Assembly (NCBI GenBank): GCA_958296225.1
Contig: OY282456.1
Coordinates: forward strand, 2,728,001-2,792,000
Reading direction: 5' to 3'
Source: an uncultured Dehalococcoidia bacterium
GTDB taxonomy: Bacteria > Chloroflexota > Dehalococcoidia > Lucifugimonadales > UBA3495
Length of the DNA: 64,000 bases
Under the pieces are notes generated by a model. It was not told the origin of the DNA and did not search any database. It saw only the letters and a program-made list of their open reading frames with translations. Of this stretch, positions 51,201-59,545 are shown one piece after another (the stretch's first letter is position 1; the number at the start of each line of letters is the position of its first letter). The position numbers and the translations under genes are program-made.

Positions 51201-53048
51201 CTAGCTCGCTTGCCGGGGGTTGCGACGCTGGCCGGCGGAATCCAGGACGCCGTTCAGCATTTCGGTAACTTCGTTCACGCGGGCGGAGATGTTGGCCGCC
51301 ACGTCCTTGCTGCCGGCGTCGGCCCGCTCCGCGTAGTTGTGCAGCGCCTCCGACGCCTCATTGATGTGCGTCCGCAGGTTCTCCATAAAGTCCGCGCCCA
51401 TGTTGGACAGGGGCTGGCTGACCGTGCGCAGCGTTTCCGCCAGTTCGGTAACCCGCTGGTTCAGATTCTCGCCGAACTCCTTGCCGGCCTGCTCCACCTG
51501 ATGCGACCAGTTGCGCATAACCTCGGTGGTCTCCGAAAGGTCCTGGACACTGCGGGCCTGGCGCAGCCGGTAACCGCCCAGAATGCGGAAAATGCGGCCA
51601 TACAAGGTATCAATGGACGTGAGCTTGGCGCTGTAACGGTCAAACAGCTCCCGGCTTTCGGCCATCGTCCAGCGCTCATCCTCATGGACGAACTGCCGGC
51701 CGGTGTACAGCTCATAGGGACGCATCTCGCCGGCCTGCAAAAGCTGGCCGTCGCCGTTGAGGGGTGTCAGGCTCCAGTTGGACGTGGCCGGCAGCGGCGT
51801 CAGCAGGTTGGCCGTCTGGTAGCGGCTGTGCTGGGTCACCCACTCCGCCAGGGTCATAATTGATTCTTCCGTATCGTAGGGCAGCCCGATGATGGTCATG
51901 GCCACTACCGAAAAACCCTCTTCGTTCAGGTGAACCAGGTCTCTTTCCATCTGGCCCGGTTCCTGCCGCTTGCGCACCGCTTTCAGGCTTTCGGCGTTGT
52001 TGGATTCCACGCCCAGATAGAGCATCTTCACGTTGGCTTCCAGCAGCGCATCGGCCAACTCGTCGTCCTGGCCGATTTCGGCGCGGGCCTGGCAAATCAT
52101 ATCCATCGAGTCGGTGCGGCCCCGCCAGCCCTGCAGCCGCTCCAGCCGTTCGTTGCGGAACTTGACCGCCCGCAGCGGCGGCGTGTGCAGGTCGTCGGAG
52201 ATGAACACGTTGAACTTGCCGTTCCGTCCGGTAAGGATTAGCCCCTCGGCGGCCAGCTCTTCCAGCTGTTCCAGCCGCTTGAATTCGGTTTCCCGGTCAA
52301 TCAGGCGATAGCCCAGGAATTGCTGGATTACCTGGCAGTAGGAGCAGTTCTCGGTGCAGCCGCGCACCGTTTCCAGCACGCCGCCGGCCATTGGGTTCGC
52401 CCGTGACAGGCCGCGGATGGAGCGGAAATCCGGCAGTGTGACGAAATCCGGCGCCACCAGGCCCTTGCGCCGGGTTTGCGTCAGGTGTCCGTCCCGCATA
52501 AAGGAGATGCCGGCCACCCGTTCCAGATAGGCATACTTGCGGTCGTCCCGCCAGGTCAGCAGAATGTCGCACAGCTGGCCGATGATGTCCTCGCCCTCGC
52601 GGTTCACGATAACGTCAAAGCCGCCGCGGGCGATGGCCTCTTCGGGCAGGGGGCTCATCTGCGGCCCGCCGCCCAGAATCACCAGGTTGGGGTGAAACTG
52701 GCGGGCCTCCCGCGCGATTTCGTAGGCGCGCGGCGTTTCGTTGATGAGCGCCGTAATCATCAGGACGTCCACGCCGTCCAAATCCCGGTTGGGGTCCATA
52801 CGCCCCAGGCGGTCCTCAAACCAGATGTCCCGCTCATAGACGTAGGGGCCTTCCCATTGCGCCAGCGCGCCCGACAGGAACAACATTCCCTGCCGGGGGA
52901 TGGCGATGTACTCAAAGTTGCCGCCGGCCGATGCCGGCTGCACCATCATCACGCGACGGGTGCGGTCACCCCGGGGTTGAATCGAGACGGGTGAAACGGT
53001 GGCGGGCGTGCCGTCAAATTTGCCCTCGCGCAGCTCAATAACGCTCAT
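51201..53048 (-). CDS. B12-binding radical SAM protein with C-terminal amphipathic helix
   Basis: A 615-residue protein. The N-terminal cobalamin-binding-like domain (about 30-180) contains VLMITALINETPRAYEIAREAR, LVILGGGPQMSPLPEE and VNREGED. The radical SAM core has CX3CX2C in VRGCTENCSYCQV, and VKMLYLGVESNN matches the usual partner strand. After about residue 480 the protein is one long amphipathic helix region (AGKEFGENLNQRVTELAETLRTV...ENLRTHINEASEALHNYAERA), resembling an apolipoprotein or phasin-like repeat. That tail is unusual for the family. Its place before fabF suggests lipid chemistry. Confidence 0.82.
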   Translation of the reverse strand: MSVIELREGKFDGTPATVSPVSIQPRGDRTRRVMMVQPASAGGNFEYIAIPRQGMLFLSGALAQWEGPYVYERDIWFEDRLGRMDPNRDLDGVDVLMITALINETPRAYEIAREARQFHPNLVILGGGPQMSPLPEEAIARGGFDVIVNREGEDIIGQLCDILLTWRDDRKYAYLERVAGISFMRDGHLTQTRRKGLVAPDFVTLPDFRSIRGLSRANPMAGGVLETVRGCTENCSYCQVIQQFLGYRLIDRETEFKRLEQLEELAAEGLILTGRNGKFNVFISDDLHTPPLRAVKFRNERLERLQGWRGRTDSMDMICQARAEIGQDDELADALLEANVKMLYLGVESNNAESLKAVRKRQEPGQMERDLVHLNEEGFSVVAMTIIGLPYDTEESIMTLAEWVTQHSRYQTANLLTPLPATSNWSLTPLNGDGQLLQAGEMRPYELYTGRQFVHEDERWTMAESRELFDRYSAKLTSIDTLYGRIFRILGGYRLRQARSVQDLSETTEVMRNWSHQVEQAGKEFGENLNQRVTELAETLRTVSQPLSNMGADFMENLRTHINEASEALHNYAERADAGSKDVAANISARVNEVTEMLNGVLDSAGQRRNPRQAS

Positions 53049-53178
53049 TTACCTCACGTACTCCAATGCCGGTGGACAGGAGCGGGTTCGTTTTGGTGTT
53101 TCTGCCAAATCTTGACAGCTATTATACAACATCGCCGGCAACACAAGCACGGCATCCCCGGTACGCCGCAGGACGAAA

Positions 53179-54168
53179 TCAGCGCCCCCGGAAATGCGGG
53201 ATAATGTCCTTGGCGATGACCTCCAGGTGCCGCCGCCGGTCTGCCCGGGGCGCGGCGATGCTGAACACGATATAGCGCGCGCCGGCGTCAATGTACTCCT
53301 GCAGCCGCTCAACGCAGGCGCGCGGCGTACCCAGCAGACAGTAACGCCGCACGATGTTGATGAACTCGCCGCCGTAGAGGTACTGGTTGCCCAGCGACTC
53401 GGCGGCCGTGCGGGCGGCCTGCTCCGCGGTGGGCGCCAGGGTAATGTAGGGAAAAAACGCCCACTGGAAGCCCGACAAATCCCGCCCTTCCGCAGCGGCA
53501 AAGCCGGTGATTTTGGCCACGCTGTCGCGGTAACGTTCCGGGCTGTAGAAATAGGGCAGCCAGCCGTCGCCGTAGCGCACGGCCCGGCGCATGGCGGCGT
53601 CCCGACGGCCGGCCACCCACACCGGCGGGTGCGGCTTTTGCGCCGGCTTGGGGTTGATGGCGGCCGCGTCCAGCGTGTAGTGACGGCCCCGCATGGTTAC
53701 GTCGTCGCCGGTCCACAGGCGGCGCAGCGCGTCCAGACATTCATCCGTGCGCCGGCCCCGACGCCGGATGTCAATGCCGGCGTTTTCGTACTCCATCGGA
53801 AACTCGCCGCCCACGCCGACCCCGAAAGTGAGGCGTCCCCCCGATGCGATGTCCAGCGTAGCCGTCATCCGGGCCAGCATCAGCGGGTGGTAGAAAGGCG
53901 CCAGGGCAACCGAGGTCAGTATCCGCATCCGTTCGGTAGCGCCGGCGGCCACCGCCAGCAGCGGCAGGGCGGCATGGGTTGGGCCGGGCGGCCGCCCCCG
54001 CATAAAATGCTCGCCGGCGCCCATATACTCAAAACCCAATTCCTCCATCAGCCGCGCCTGCTCCACGGTGCGGTCGGCGGGCAGAGCCATGCTGGCCCCA
54101 AAGTATAGAGCGCCGGCGTCGCCGGACGGATTGCCAAGCGCATTGAGCGTATTGATAGATGCGGTCAT
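53179..54168 (-). CDS. LLM class flavin/F420-dependent oxidoreductase, copy 2
   Basis: A 329-residue luciferase-fold oxidoreductase starting MTASINTLNALGN. Blocks include LYFGASMALPADRTVEQARLMEELGFEYMGAGEHF, ILTSVALAPFYHPLMLARMTATLDIASGGRLTFGVGVGGE and PVWVAGRRDAAMRRAVRYGDGWLP. It differs from the copy at 20341 along its whole length, so the two probably have different substrates. The ATG at 54168 is preferred; the frame is open to 54618 through the mobile element, which is not coding. ATG at 54222 is possible. TACAAT lies at 54223-54228 on this strand. Confidence 0.9.
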   Translation of the reverse strand: MTASINTLNALGNPSGDAGALYFGASMALPADRTVEQARLMEELGFEYMGAGEHFMRGRPPGPTHAALPLLAVAAGATERMRILTSVALAPFYHPLMLARMTATLDIASGGRLTFGVGVGGEFPMEYENAGIDIRRRGRRTDECLDALRRLWTGDDVTMRGRHYTLDAAAINPKPAQKPHPPVWVAGRRDAAMRRAVRYGDGWLPYFYSPERYRDSVAKITGFAAAEGRDLSGFQWAFFPYITLAPTAEQAARTAAESLGNQYLYGGEFINIVRRYCLLGTPRACVERLQEYIDAGARYIVFSIAAPRADRRRHLEVIAKDIIPHFRGR

Positions 54169-54258
54169 AGTTACGGCGTTGGTGTCGGATTGCGGATGCG
54201 CCAATTCTTGTAAAACTGCCATATTGTACGATATTTGTAGGCCGGGGGCAAAAGGCCC

Positions 54259-54267
54259 GGCGATGAT
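54259..54267. repeat. Left target-site repeat of element copy 2
   Basis: GGCGATGAT immediately left of the element. The identical sequence is at 54953-54961 on the right, a 9-bp direct repeat. Confidence 0.8.
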
Positions 54268-54314
54268 GGTAGCGTTCCGTTGCCGGCGGTCGGGGTTCTG
54301 CAAAGTCATTAAAG

Positions 54315-54465
54315 CCCTCTCCCCTTGTGGGAGAGGGTTGGGAGAGGGGCAGCCCTCCGCCCGGGCCTGGTAGCGGTGGCAATCACACGTGCGCCGGCGG
54401 CGGAGGTATCCCTCCGCCCGGGCCTGGTAGCCCTCTCCCCTTGTGGGAGAGGGTTGGGAGAGGGG
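54315..54465. repeat. Two CCCTCTCCC palindromes and duplicated linker inside element copy 2
   Basis: Palindromes at 54315-54349 and 54431-54465 (CCCTCTCCCC-TTGT-GGGAGAGGG plus TTGGGAGAGGGG). Linker CCTCCGCCCGGGCCTGGTAG appears at about 54355-54374 and again at 54411-54430. This accounts for the extra length relative to copy 1. Confidence 0.8.
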
Positions 54466-54550
54466 TAGTGCTCCGGCGTCAGGGAAATCCGGCGCCCCCA
54501 AAACCCGCCGCCCGCACATTGCCCCGACCCTACCCACTGACAAACCCCCT

Positions 54551-54579
54551 TTGACAACCGCGAACATCGGTACTATACT
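54551..54579 (+). promoter_or_regulatory. Perfect sigma70-type promoter inside element copy 2
   Basis: TTGACA at 54551-54556, 17 bases, TATACT at 54574-54579. Identical to the promoter in copy 1. Transcription would start near 54586, through the conserved interior toward the epimerase at 55028. Confidence 0.85.
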
Positions 54580-54585
54580 GCAATC

Positions 54586-54930
54586 TATCACGTGAATCTC
54601 AGTCCAGCCAGAGGTCAACCGGTCGTCAACGGCCAGTCAGCACTAAAATCGCATACCGGCGTCGTGGAGACCCCTCGTCCAATGCTTACGCGAGAACGGT
54701 CTAACCGGCCAACAGCGACTGCCACCGCGCTGCGTGGCTGCGCCCTTAAAGCGTAGTTCACGAACCATCGGAGCAAAACTTTGCGTAAATCCCCCGGCCG
54801 TGGGGCTGACAATGACCGGTAACCTCTGGCTCGCACACCGCATCCCGCCAACCGCCTGAACCCCGATAGCCTGAACCAGCAAGGAGCATTGCCAATGAAC
54901 CCAGCCCACCACCGCAGAGGAATAACCAAA
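54586..54930 (+). ncRNA. Putative structured transcript of the element (tentative)
   Basis: The counterpart of 23331-23680. Conservation between copies across a region without a convincing protein argues for a DNA or RNA function, but no known RNA family is recognised. Confidence 0.33.
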
Positions 54931-54960
54931 CCACCCGAAACGGAACGCTGCCGGCGATGA

Positions 54961-54966
54961 TATACT
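54961..54966 (+). promoter_or_regulatory. TATACT at the element's right boundary
   Basis: A consensus -10 hexamer whose first base is the last base of the right target repeat. It could be the original promoter of the epimerase gene, with its -35 now replaced by the element end. No consensus -35 is seen at the right distance. Confidence 0.4.
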
Positions 54967-55027
54967 GAAGCCGTGCCGCTCTCTCTGTTCTCTTCCTATC
55001 CTACCCTATGCACTGCCGGGCATCATT

Positions 55028-55966
55028 ATGACAGTTCTGGTAACCGGGGCCACCGGATTGTTGGGCCGGCGGGTCGTACAACGCCTGCTGGACACCGGCC
55101 AGGAAGTGCGGGTGATGGTGCACCGGCCGGGGCGGGAAAACCTGCTCGCCACACCGCCGGCCGACGTCTGCTATGGCGACGTTTCAGACCCCAACGCCCT
55201 CACCGAGGCGTGCCGAGACATCTCCGAGGTGATTCACCTGGTGGCGGTGATTCGCGGCGGACGACGCCAGTTTGACGCCATCAACCGGCAAGGCACGGCC
55301 AACGTCGTCGCCGCCGCCAAAGCCGCCGGGTCGGTGCGCCGTTTCGTCCACGTCAGCGCGGTTGGGGCGGCCAATACGCCGCATCTCCAATATTTACATT
55401 CCAAGTGGCAGGGCGAGCAGGCGGTAGTCGCCGGCGGTTTGCCCTACGTCATCATCCGCCCGTCGCTGATTTTCGGGCCGGGCGACGAATTCACCACGGC
55501 GGTGGCCGCCCTGGTGCGCCTGACGCCGGTAACGCCGGTGATTGGTTCGGGCAGCAACCGGCTGCAGCCCATCCACGTGGATGACGTGGCCCGGTGCGTG
55601 GCCGCCGCGGCCGGCGGGAATATCCGGGGCAGCCTGACCTTGGCCATCGGCGGCCCGGAACGGCTGTCCTACAACCGGATTGTCAGCATCGTCGCCCGCG
55701 AGATGGGGCGCAAACGGCTCCGGGTCAACGTTCCCATCTGGGCAGTCCGACCCGGCATCGCGGCCCTGGACCTGCTGACGCCGCGCCCGCCCATCAACCG
55801 GGCAATGCTGCAGCTCATCACGCTGCGCAACGTAGCCGAACCCGACTCCGTGGCGCGGGTCTTCGGCTTCCAGCCGCGGCCGCTGGCCGGCAACATTGGC
55901 CACATCAACGACATAACCTTTGGCGAGGCGCTGCGGGCCAACCTGGGCCTGGCCCCCCGGCGTTAG
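55028..55966 (+). CDS. NAD(P)-binding epimerase/dehydratase-like protein (atypical extended SDR)
   Basis: A 312-residue atypical extended SDR, starting MTVLVTGATGLLGRRVVQRLL with the GxxGxxG motif. VIHLVAVIRGGRRQFDAINRQGTANVVAAAKAAG and FVHVSAVGA follow, then the lead to YVIIRPSLIFGPGDEF. The usual YxxxK is replaced by HSKWQGEQ, with Lys but no Tyr, as in NDUFA9-like and NmrA-like proteins that bind cofactor without classical catalysis. It may act in quinone or complex I assembly, or as an isomerase. folC follows 7 bp downstream. Confidence 0.85.
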   Translation: MTVLVTGATGLLGRRVVQRLLDTGQEVRVMVHRPGRENLLATPPADVCYGDVSDPNALTEACRDISEVIHLVAVIRGGRRQFDAINRQGTANVVAAAKAAGSVRRFVHVSAVGAANTPHLQYLHSKWQGEQAVVAGGLPYVIIRPSLIFGPGDEFTTAVAALVRLTPVTPVIGSGSNRLQPIHVDDVARCVAAAAGGNIRGSLTLAIGGPERLSYNRIVSIVAREMGRKRLRVNVPIWAVRPGIAALDLLTPRPPINRAMLQLITLRNVAEPDSVARVFGFQPRPLAGNIGHINDITFGEALRANLGLAPRR

Positions 55967-55973
55967 AGTAGCA

Positions 55974-57356
55974 GTGACCAAATCTTACGATGACGCCATT
56001 GCCCGCCTGCTGTCCCTGGTGGACCACGAGCGCGCTGCGCCCACGGAGCCACGGCAGAAGCGCATCTACGACCTGCGGAACATCGCCCGCCTGCTGGCCC
56101 GCATGGGCGCCCCCCACCGGCGGCCGGGCATCGTGCACGTTGCCGGCACCAAGGGCAAGGGCAGCACGGCGGCGATGATTGAATCCATTCTGCGGGCCGC
56201 CGGCTACTCCACCGGGTTCTATTCGTCCCCGCACTTGCACTCCTTTTGCGAGCGCATCCGGCGCAACGGCGCTCCGGTGTCGCCGGAGCGTTTCGCCGCG
56301 CTGACGGCCAGCGTCTGGCCGCACCACGTCGCCAACGCCGCCGACCCTGACGCCGGCCCGGCGACCCTGTTCGAGTATCTGACGGCAATGGCTTTCCAGT
56401 GCTTTGCCGAGGATGAAACCGACGTCAGCATAATTGAGGTGGGCCTGGGCGGCCGGCTGGACGCCACCAACGTCGTCGCCCCGGCGGTCAGCGTCATCAC
56501 CCCGGTCAGCCTCGACCATATCGCCATCCTGGGCAATACCATCGGCGAGATTGCCGCCGACAAAGCCGGCATCATCAAACCCGGCGTTCCGGTGATAGTC
56601 GCGCCGCAATTCGCCGACGCCCGAACCGCAATCCAAACCGCCGCCGCCGCTCAGTCGGCGCCGGCAGTTTGGGTTGGCGACGCCGTAACCTGGGAAGTTG
56701 GCGAAGTATCCGCCCACGGCCAGAACCTGGCCATCTACGGCCAGCGAGACACCTACCGGGTGCGCCTGCCGCTGCTGGGCGAATTTCAGTGCGCCAACGC
56801 CGCGGTGGCGGTAGCGGCGGTAACGGCCCTGGCCGACGCCGGCTATGCGGTGCCGCGCCCGGCCGTCATCGCGGGTTTGGCCACGGTGCGCTGGCCGGGC
56901 CGTCTGGAGGTGCTGCGTCGCCGGCCCACGGTAGTCGCCGACGGGGCCCACAACGACCACTCCGTGGCCACGTTGCTGGACACGCTGCCGTCGTATCTGC
57001 CCCATCGCCGCCTCACGGTGGTGGCCGGCTTTTCCCGGGACAAACAGGTAGCTGCGATGGTCAGGCTGCTGGCGGAGCGGGCCGACCACGTAATCGCCAC
57101 CCGCTCCCGGCATCCCCGCTCCATGCGTCCTGCGGAGATTGCCGATACCTTCCTGGCCCACGGTATCGCCGCCGACCGTCTGGCCTTCAGCCCCAGCGTG
57201 GGCGACGCCATCAGTGCGGCCCTGGCCACGGCGGACGCCGCCGCTGACCTGGTGCTGGTAACCGGCTCTCTGTTCGTAGTTGCGGAAGCGCGGGAGGCGA
57301 TGCTGGGCATCCCCCCGGAAACCTATCCCGATTTGCTGCCTCCCGACCTGCGGTAG
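55974..57356 (+). CDS. folC: Folylpolyglutamate synthase / dihydrofolate synthase
   Basis: A 460-residue Mur-ligase-family enzyme adding glutamate to folates. It has the P-loop IVHVAGTKGKGSTAAMIESIL, SSPHLHSFCERIRRNG, the metal- and folate-binding SIIEVGLGGRLDATNVV, and VSLDHIAILGNTIGEIAADKAGI. The C-terminal domain has WPGRLEVL and VADGAHNDHSVATLL. The start is GTG (VTKSYDDAIARLL), 7 bp after the epimerase stop; the frame is open further upstream inside that gene. Folate supply fits the window's methyl-folate-using MetH. Confidence 0.95.
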   Translation: MTKSYDDAIARLLSLVDHERAAPTEPRQKRIYDLRNIARLLARMGAPHRRPGIVHVAGTKGKGSTAAMIESILRAAGYSTGFYSSPHLHSFCERIRRNGAPVSPERFAALTASVWPHHVANAADPDAGPATLFEYLTAMAFQCFAEDETDVSIIEVGLGGRLDATNVVAPAVSVITPVSLDHIAILGNTIGEIAADKAGIIKPGVPVIVAPQFADARTAIQTAAAAQSAPAVWVGDAVTWEVGEVSAHGQNLAIYGQRDTYRVRLPLLGEFQCANAAVAVAAVTALADAGYAVPRPAVIAGLATVRWPGRLEVLRRRPTVVADGAHNDHSVATLLDTLPSYLPHRRLTVVAGFSRDKQVAAMVRLLAERADHVIATRSRHPRSMRPAEIADTFLAHGIAADRLAFSPSVGDAISAALATADAAADLVLVTGSLFVVAEAREAMLGIPPETYPDLLPPDLR

Positions 57357-57388
57357 CGTGTCCGCTAACTGCTACAATCGTACTAATC

Positions 57389-58657
57389 ATGCAGAACGGC
57401 GATGGAGCAGCCAACTCCCCCCGGCGCGTAGTCGTAACCGGGCTGGGCGCAGTCACGCCTTTGGGGCTGACTGCCAACGACTTCTGGCGCAATCTGCTGG
57501 CGGGAGTCTCCGGCATCGGCCCTATGACCCTGTGCGACCCCACCGATTACCCCTGCCGGATTGCCGGTCAAGCCGACGACTTTGACCCGGCCGACTACAT
57601 CCCCGGCCGCGAAGCCCGCCGGATGGCCCGCTTCTCCCAACTGGCCGTGGCCGCCGCGCTGCAAGCGGTGGCCGACGCCCGCCTGGACATCACCCGCGAA
57701 GACCCTTACCGCGTCGGCGTCCTGCTGGGCAATGGCAACGGCGGCTTCCCGACCCTGGAGGAAAACTGCCGCATCCTGGCCACCCGGGGCGGAATGCGGA
57801 TGTCGCCCTTCTTTTTCCCTATGGTGCTGCCCAATATGGCAGCGGCCAACGTCAGCCAGTACGTGGGCGCCCACGGGTACAACTCGACCACTACCACCGC
57901 CTGCGCGGCCTCCAACAACGCCATCGGCGAGGCCCTGCAAGCCATCCGCCACGGCGTCGCCGACGTGATGCTGACCGGCGGCACCGAGGCCGGAATCAGC
58001 CAGCTGGGGCTGGCCGGGTTCGCGGTGATGCGCGCCCTGAGCACCCGCAACGACGAGCCCCAGCGCGCCAGCCGGCCCTTTGATGCCCACCGGGACGGCT
58101 TTGTGCCGGCCGAGGGCGCCGGCGTGCTGGTGCTGGAGGAACTGAAACGCGCTAAAGCCCGCGGCGCAACTATCCTGTGCGAAATCGCCGGGTTCGGCGC
58201 CACCTCCGACGCCGGCCACCTGGTGCAGCCCCAGGAAACCGGCGCCAGCGCCGCCCGCGCCATGGCCGACGCTCTGGAAAACGCCGGGCTGACCGTCGCC
58301 GACGTGGACTACATCAACGCCCACGGAACATCAACGCCCCTCAACGACGCCGTGGAAACGGTAGCCATCAAGCGCCTGTTCCAGGGCGAGGCTTACCGCG
58401 TCCCCGTGAGCAGCACCAAAAGCATGATTGGCCACTCCCTCGGCGCGTCGGGCGCGCTGGAAGCCGTCGCCTGCGTGAAAACCATCCTGGAACAGCAAAT
58501 CCATCCCACGGTCAACTACGAATGGCCCGACCCGGACTGCGATTTAGACTACGTGCCCAATCAGGCCCGCGCCGCTGCGGTGGATGTGGCGCTGTCCAAC
58601 GCCTTCGGCTTCGGCGGCCAGAACGCCTGCCTGGTGTTCCGCCGCTACGACGCATAG
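57389..58657 (+). CDS. fabF: Beta-ketoacyl-ACP synthase II, copy 2
   Basis: A 422-residue KAS II. The nucleophile Cys is in TTTACAASNNAIGEAL, the His in NAHGTSTPLND and SSTKSMIGHSLGASG, and NAFGFGGQNACLVFRRYDA ends the protein. It shares the whole architecture with copy 1 but differs around the active site (TTTACAAS versus ITSSCSSG), so it may favour different acyl chains. The last 14 codons are repeated downstream in the DNA. It follows folC after 32 bp. Confidence 0.95.
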   Translation: MQNGDGAANSPRRVVVTGLGAVTPLGLTANDFWRNLLAGVSGIGPMTLCDPTDYPCRIAGQADDFDPADYIPGREARRMARFSQLAVAAALQAVADARLDITREDPYRVGVLLGNGNGGFPTLEENCRILATRGGMRMSPFFFPMVLPNMAAANVSQYVGAHGYNSTTTTACAASNNAIGEALQAIRHGVADVMLTGGTEAGISQLGLAGFAVMRALSTRNDEPQRASRPFDAHRDGFVPAEGAGVLVLEELKRAKARGATILCEIAGFGATSDAGHLVQPQETGASAARAMADALENAGLTVADVDYINAHGTSTPLNDAVETVAIKRLFQGEAYRVPVSSTKSMIGHSLGASGALEAVACVKTILEQQIHPTVNYEWPDPDCDLDYVPNQARAAAVDVALSNAFGFGGQNACLVFRRYDA

Positions 58658-58923
58658 CGGCAACGCCGGATGATGGAGAGAAACCGAGTGCCGGAGTTAG
58701 CTGGAACTCCGGTTCGGCGGCCAGAACGCCTGCCTGGTGTTCCGCCGCTGCGAAGCATAGCGGCAACGCCGGATGACGAAGAGAAACCGAGTGCCGGAGT
58801 TAGCTGGAACTCCGGTTCGGCGGGCAGAACGCCTGCCTGGTGTTCCGCCGCTACGACGCATAGCGGCAACGCCGGATGACGGAGAGAAGGCGGCGGCCGG
58901 AGTTAGCTGGAACTCCGGCCGCC
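58613..58923 (+). repeat. 103-bp tandem repeat of the fabF 3' end with its hairpin
   Basis: The segment GAACGCCTGC...GCATAGCGG...CCGGAGTT/AACTCCGG starts at 58621, 58724 and 58827, exactly 103 bp apart. Each unit holds the last 13 codons of fabF, its stop, and a hairpin (58691-58712, 58794-58815, 58892-58923). The third hairpin has the longest stem, with GGCGGCCGGAGTT paired. Units 2 and 3 are non-coding copies. Confidence 0.95.
58892..58923 (+). terminator. Long-stem hairpin closing the fabF repeat
   Basis: GGCGGCCGGAGTT pairs with AACTCCGGCCGCC around a 6-base loop. It is the strongest of the three hairpins, placed between convergent fabF and SWIM genes. No T-tract follows. Confidence 0.55.
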
Positions 58924-58951
58924 TTACGATACAGGAAGCCGCGCCGGACGA

Positions 58952-59209
58952 TTAGTCGCCGGCGGTCTCGGCCGCGGCGTGCCCCGCCAGCATCTCATCG
59001 AGCATACGCTGCAAAGCCATCGTGTGGCTGCACACTCGCCGGGTGCTGAAAAAAGCGCACTCGCAGCGCCAGTCGCCATCGTGATACGCAACCCGGTAGG
59101 TATTGTGGTTGCCGACGAACGAGGCTTCAAAGGTATGAATGTTCACCCGTCCCGGTTCTTCGGCGTACCTGCGCGCTTTGTCAACCTTGCCGATGTAGCT
59201 CGAACTCAT
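58952..59209 (-). CDS. Small SWIM zinc-finger protein
   Basis: An 85-residue protein with the SWIM signature CxCxnCxH in CECAFFSTRRVCSHTMAL. The preceding HTFEASFVGNHNTYRVAYHDGDWR forms the strands that normally lead into the zinc site. It starts MSSSYIGKVDKARRYAEEPGR at 59209. Stand-alone SWIM proteins of this size are common and are thought to bind DNA or protein. The function here is unknown. Confidence 0.78.
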   Translation of the reverse strand: MSSSYIGKVDKARRYAEEPGRVNIHTFEASFVGNHNTYRVAYHDGDWRCECAFFSTRRVCSHTMALQRMLDEMLAGHAAAETAGD

Positions 59210-59335
59210 TTCAACCCCCACGGTGTTCTCAGGCCGGAAAATTGCCGCCAGCCCGGTAATCAATGGTACTGTCAGCAGCCGCGCCTGGTCAATACGGCGC
59301 GGCCCGCAATCAGCGCCTTTTCCAGCTCACTAAAG

Positions 59336-59545
59336 CCCTCTCCCCTTGTGGGAGAGGGTTGGGAGAGGGGTAGCGCCCCTAACTCCGGCGTATGGGAGAG
59401 AGTTGGCGTATTCGCCGCAGCTATGGCCGGCCACGTCTGCCCTCTCCCCTTGTGGGAGAGGGGTAGCGCCCCTATCTCCAGTGTATGGGAGAAGGTTGGG
59501 CGTATTCGCCGCGCTATGGCCGGCCACGTCTGCCCTCTCCCCTTG
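59336..59545. repeat. Cluster of three CCCTCTCCC repeat units
   Basis: Unit 1 is 59336-59439, unit 2 is 59440-59532, and unit 3 is cut at 59545. Each full unit is the palindrome CCCTCTCCCC-TTGT-GGGAGAGG plus a tail ending TATGGCCGGCCACGTCTGC. Unit 1 also carries the TTGGGAGAGGGG extension. The first unit begins (C)TAAAG as in the mobile elements. Confidence 0.85.

Larger units (their letters stand above)
54268..54952 (+). mobile_element. Non-autonomous TIR element (MITE-like), copy 2
   Basis: A 685-bp copy of the element at 23154. The left end begins GGTAGCGTTCCGTTGCCGG; the right end (54931-54952) is an imperfect inverted match, best over AGCGTTCCGTT. The last 431 bp are nearly identical to copy 1. 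It is 136 bp longer because the CCCTCTCCC palindrome and a CCTCCGCCCGGGCCTGGTAG segment are each present twice. Exact 9-bp direct repeats flank it. It lies between the LLM gene and the epimerase gene, with its promoter pointing at the epimerase. Confidence 0.87.

Noticed and set aside
53179..54618. Long open frame extending the LLM oxidoreductase gene through the mobile element
   Set aside because: The extra residues are repeat-derived (PSPTRGEG-like) and the family start is at 54168.
58670..58879. Small protein encoded in the fabF tandem repeat
   Set aside because: The frame is created by the 103-bp repeat and encodes the fabF tail in a wrong frame.
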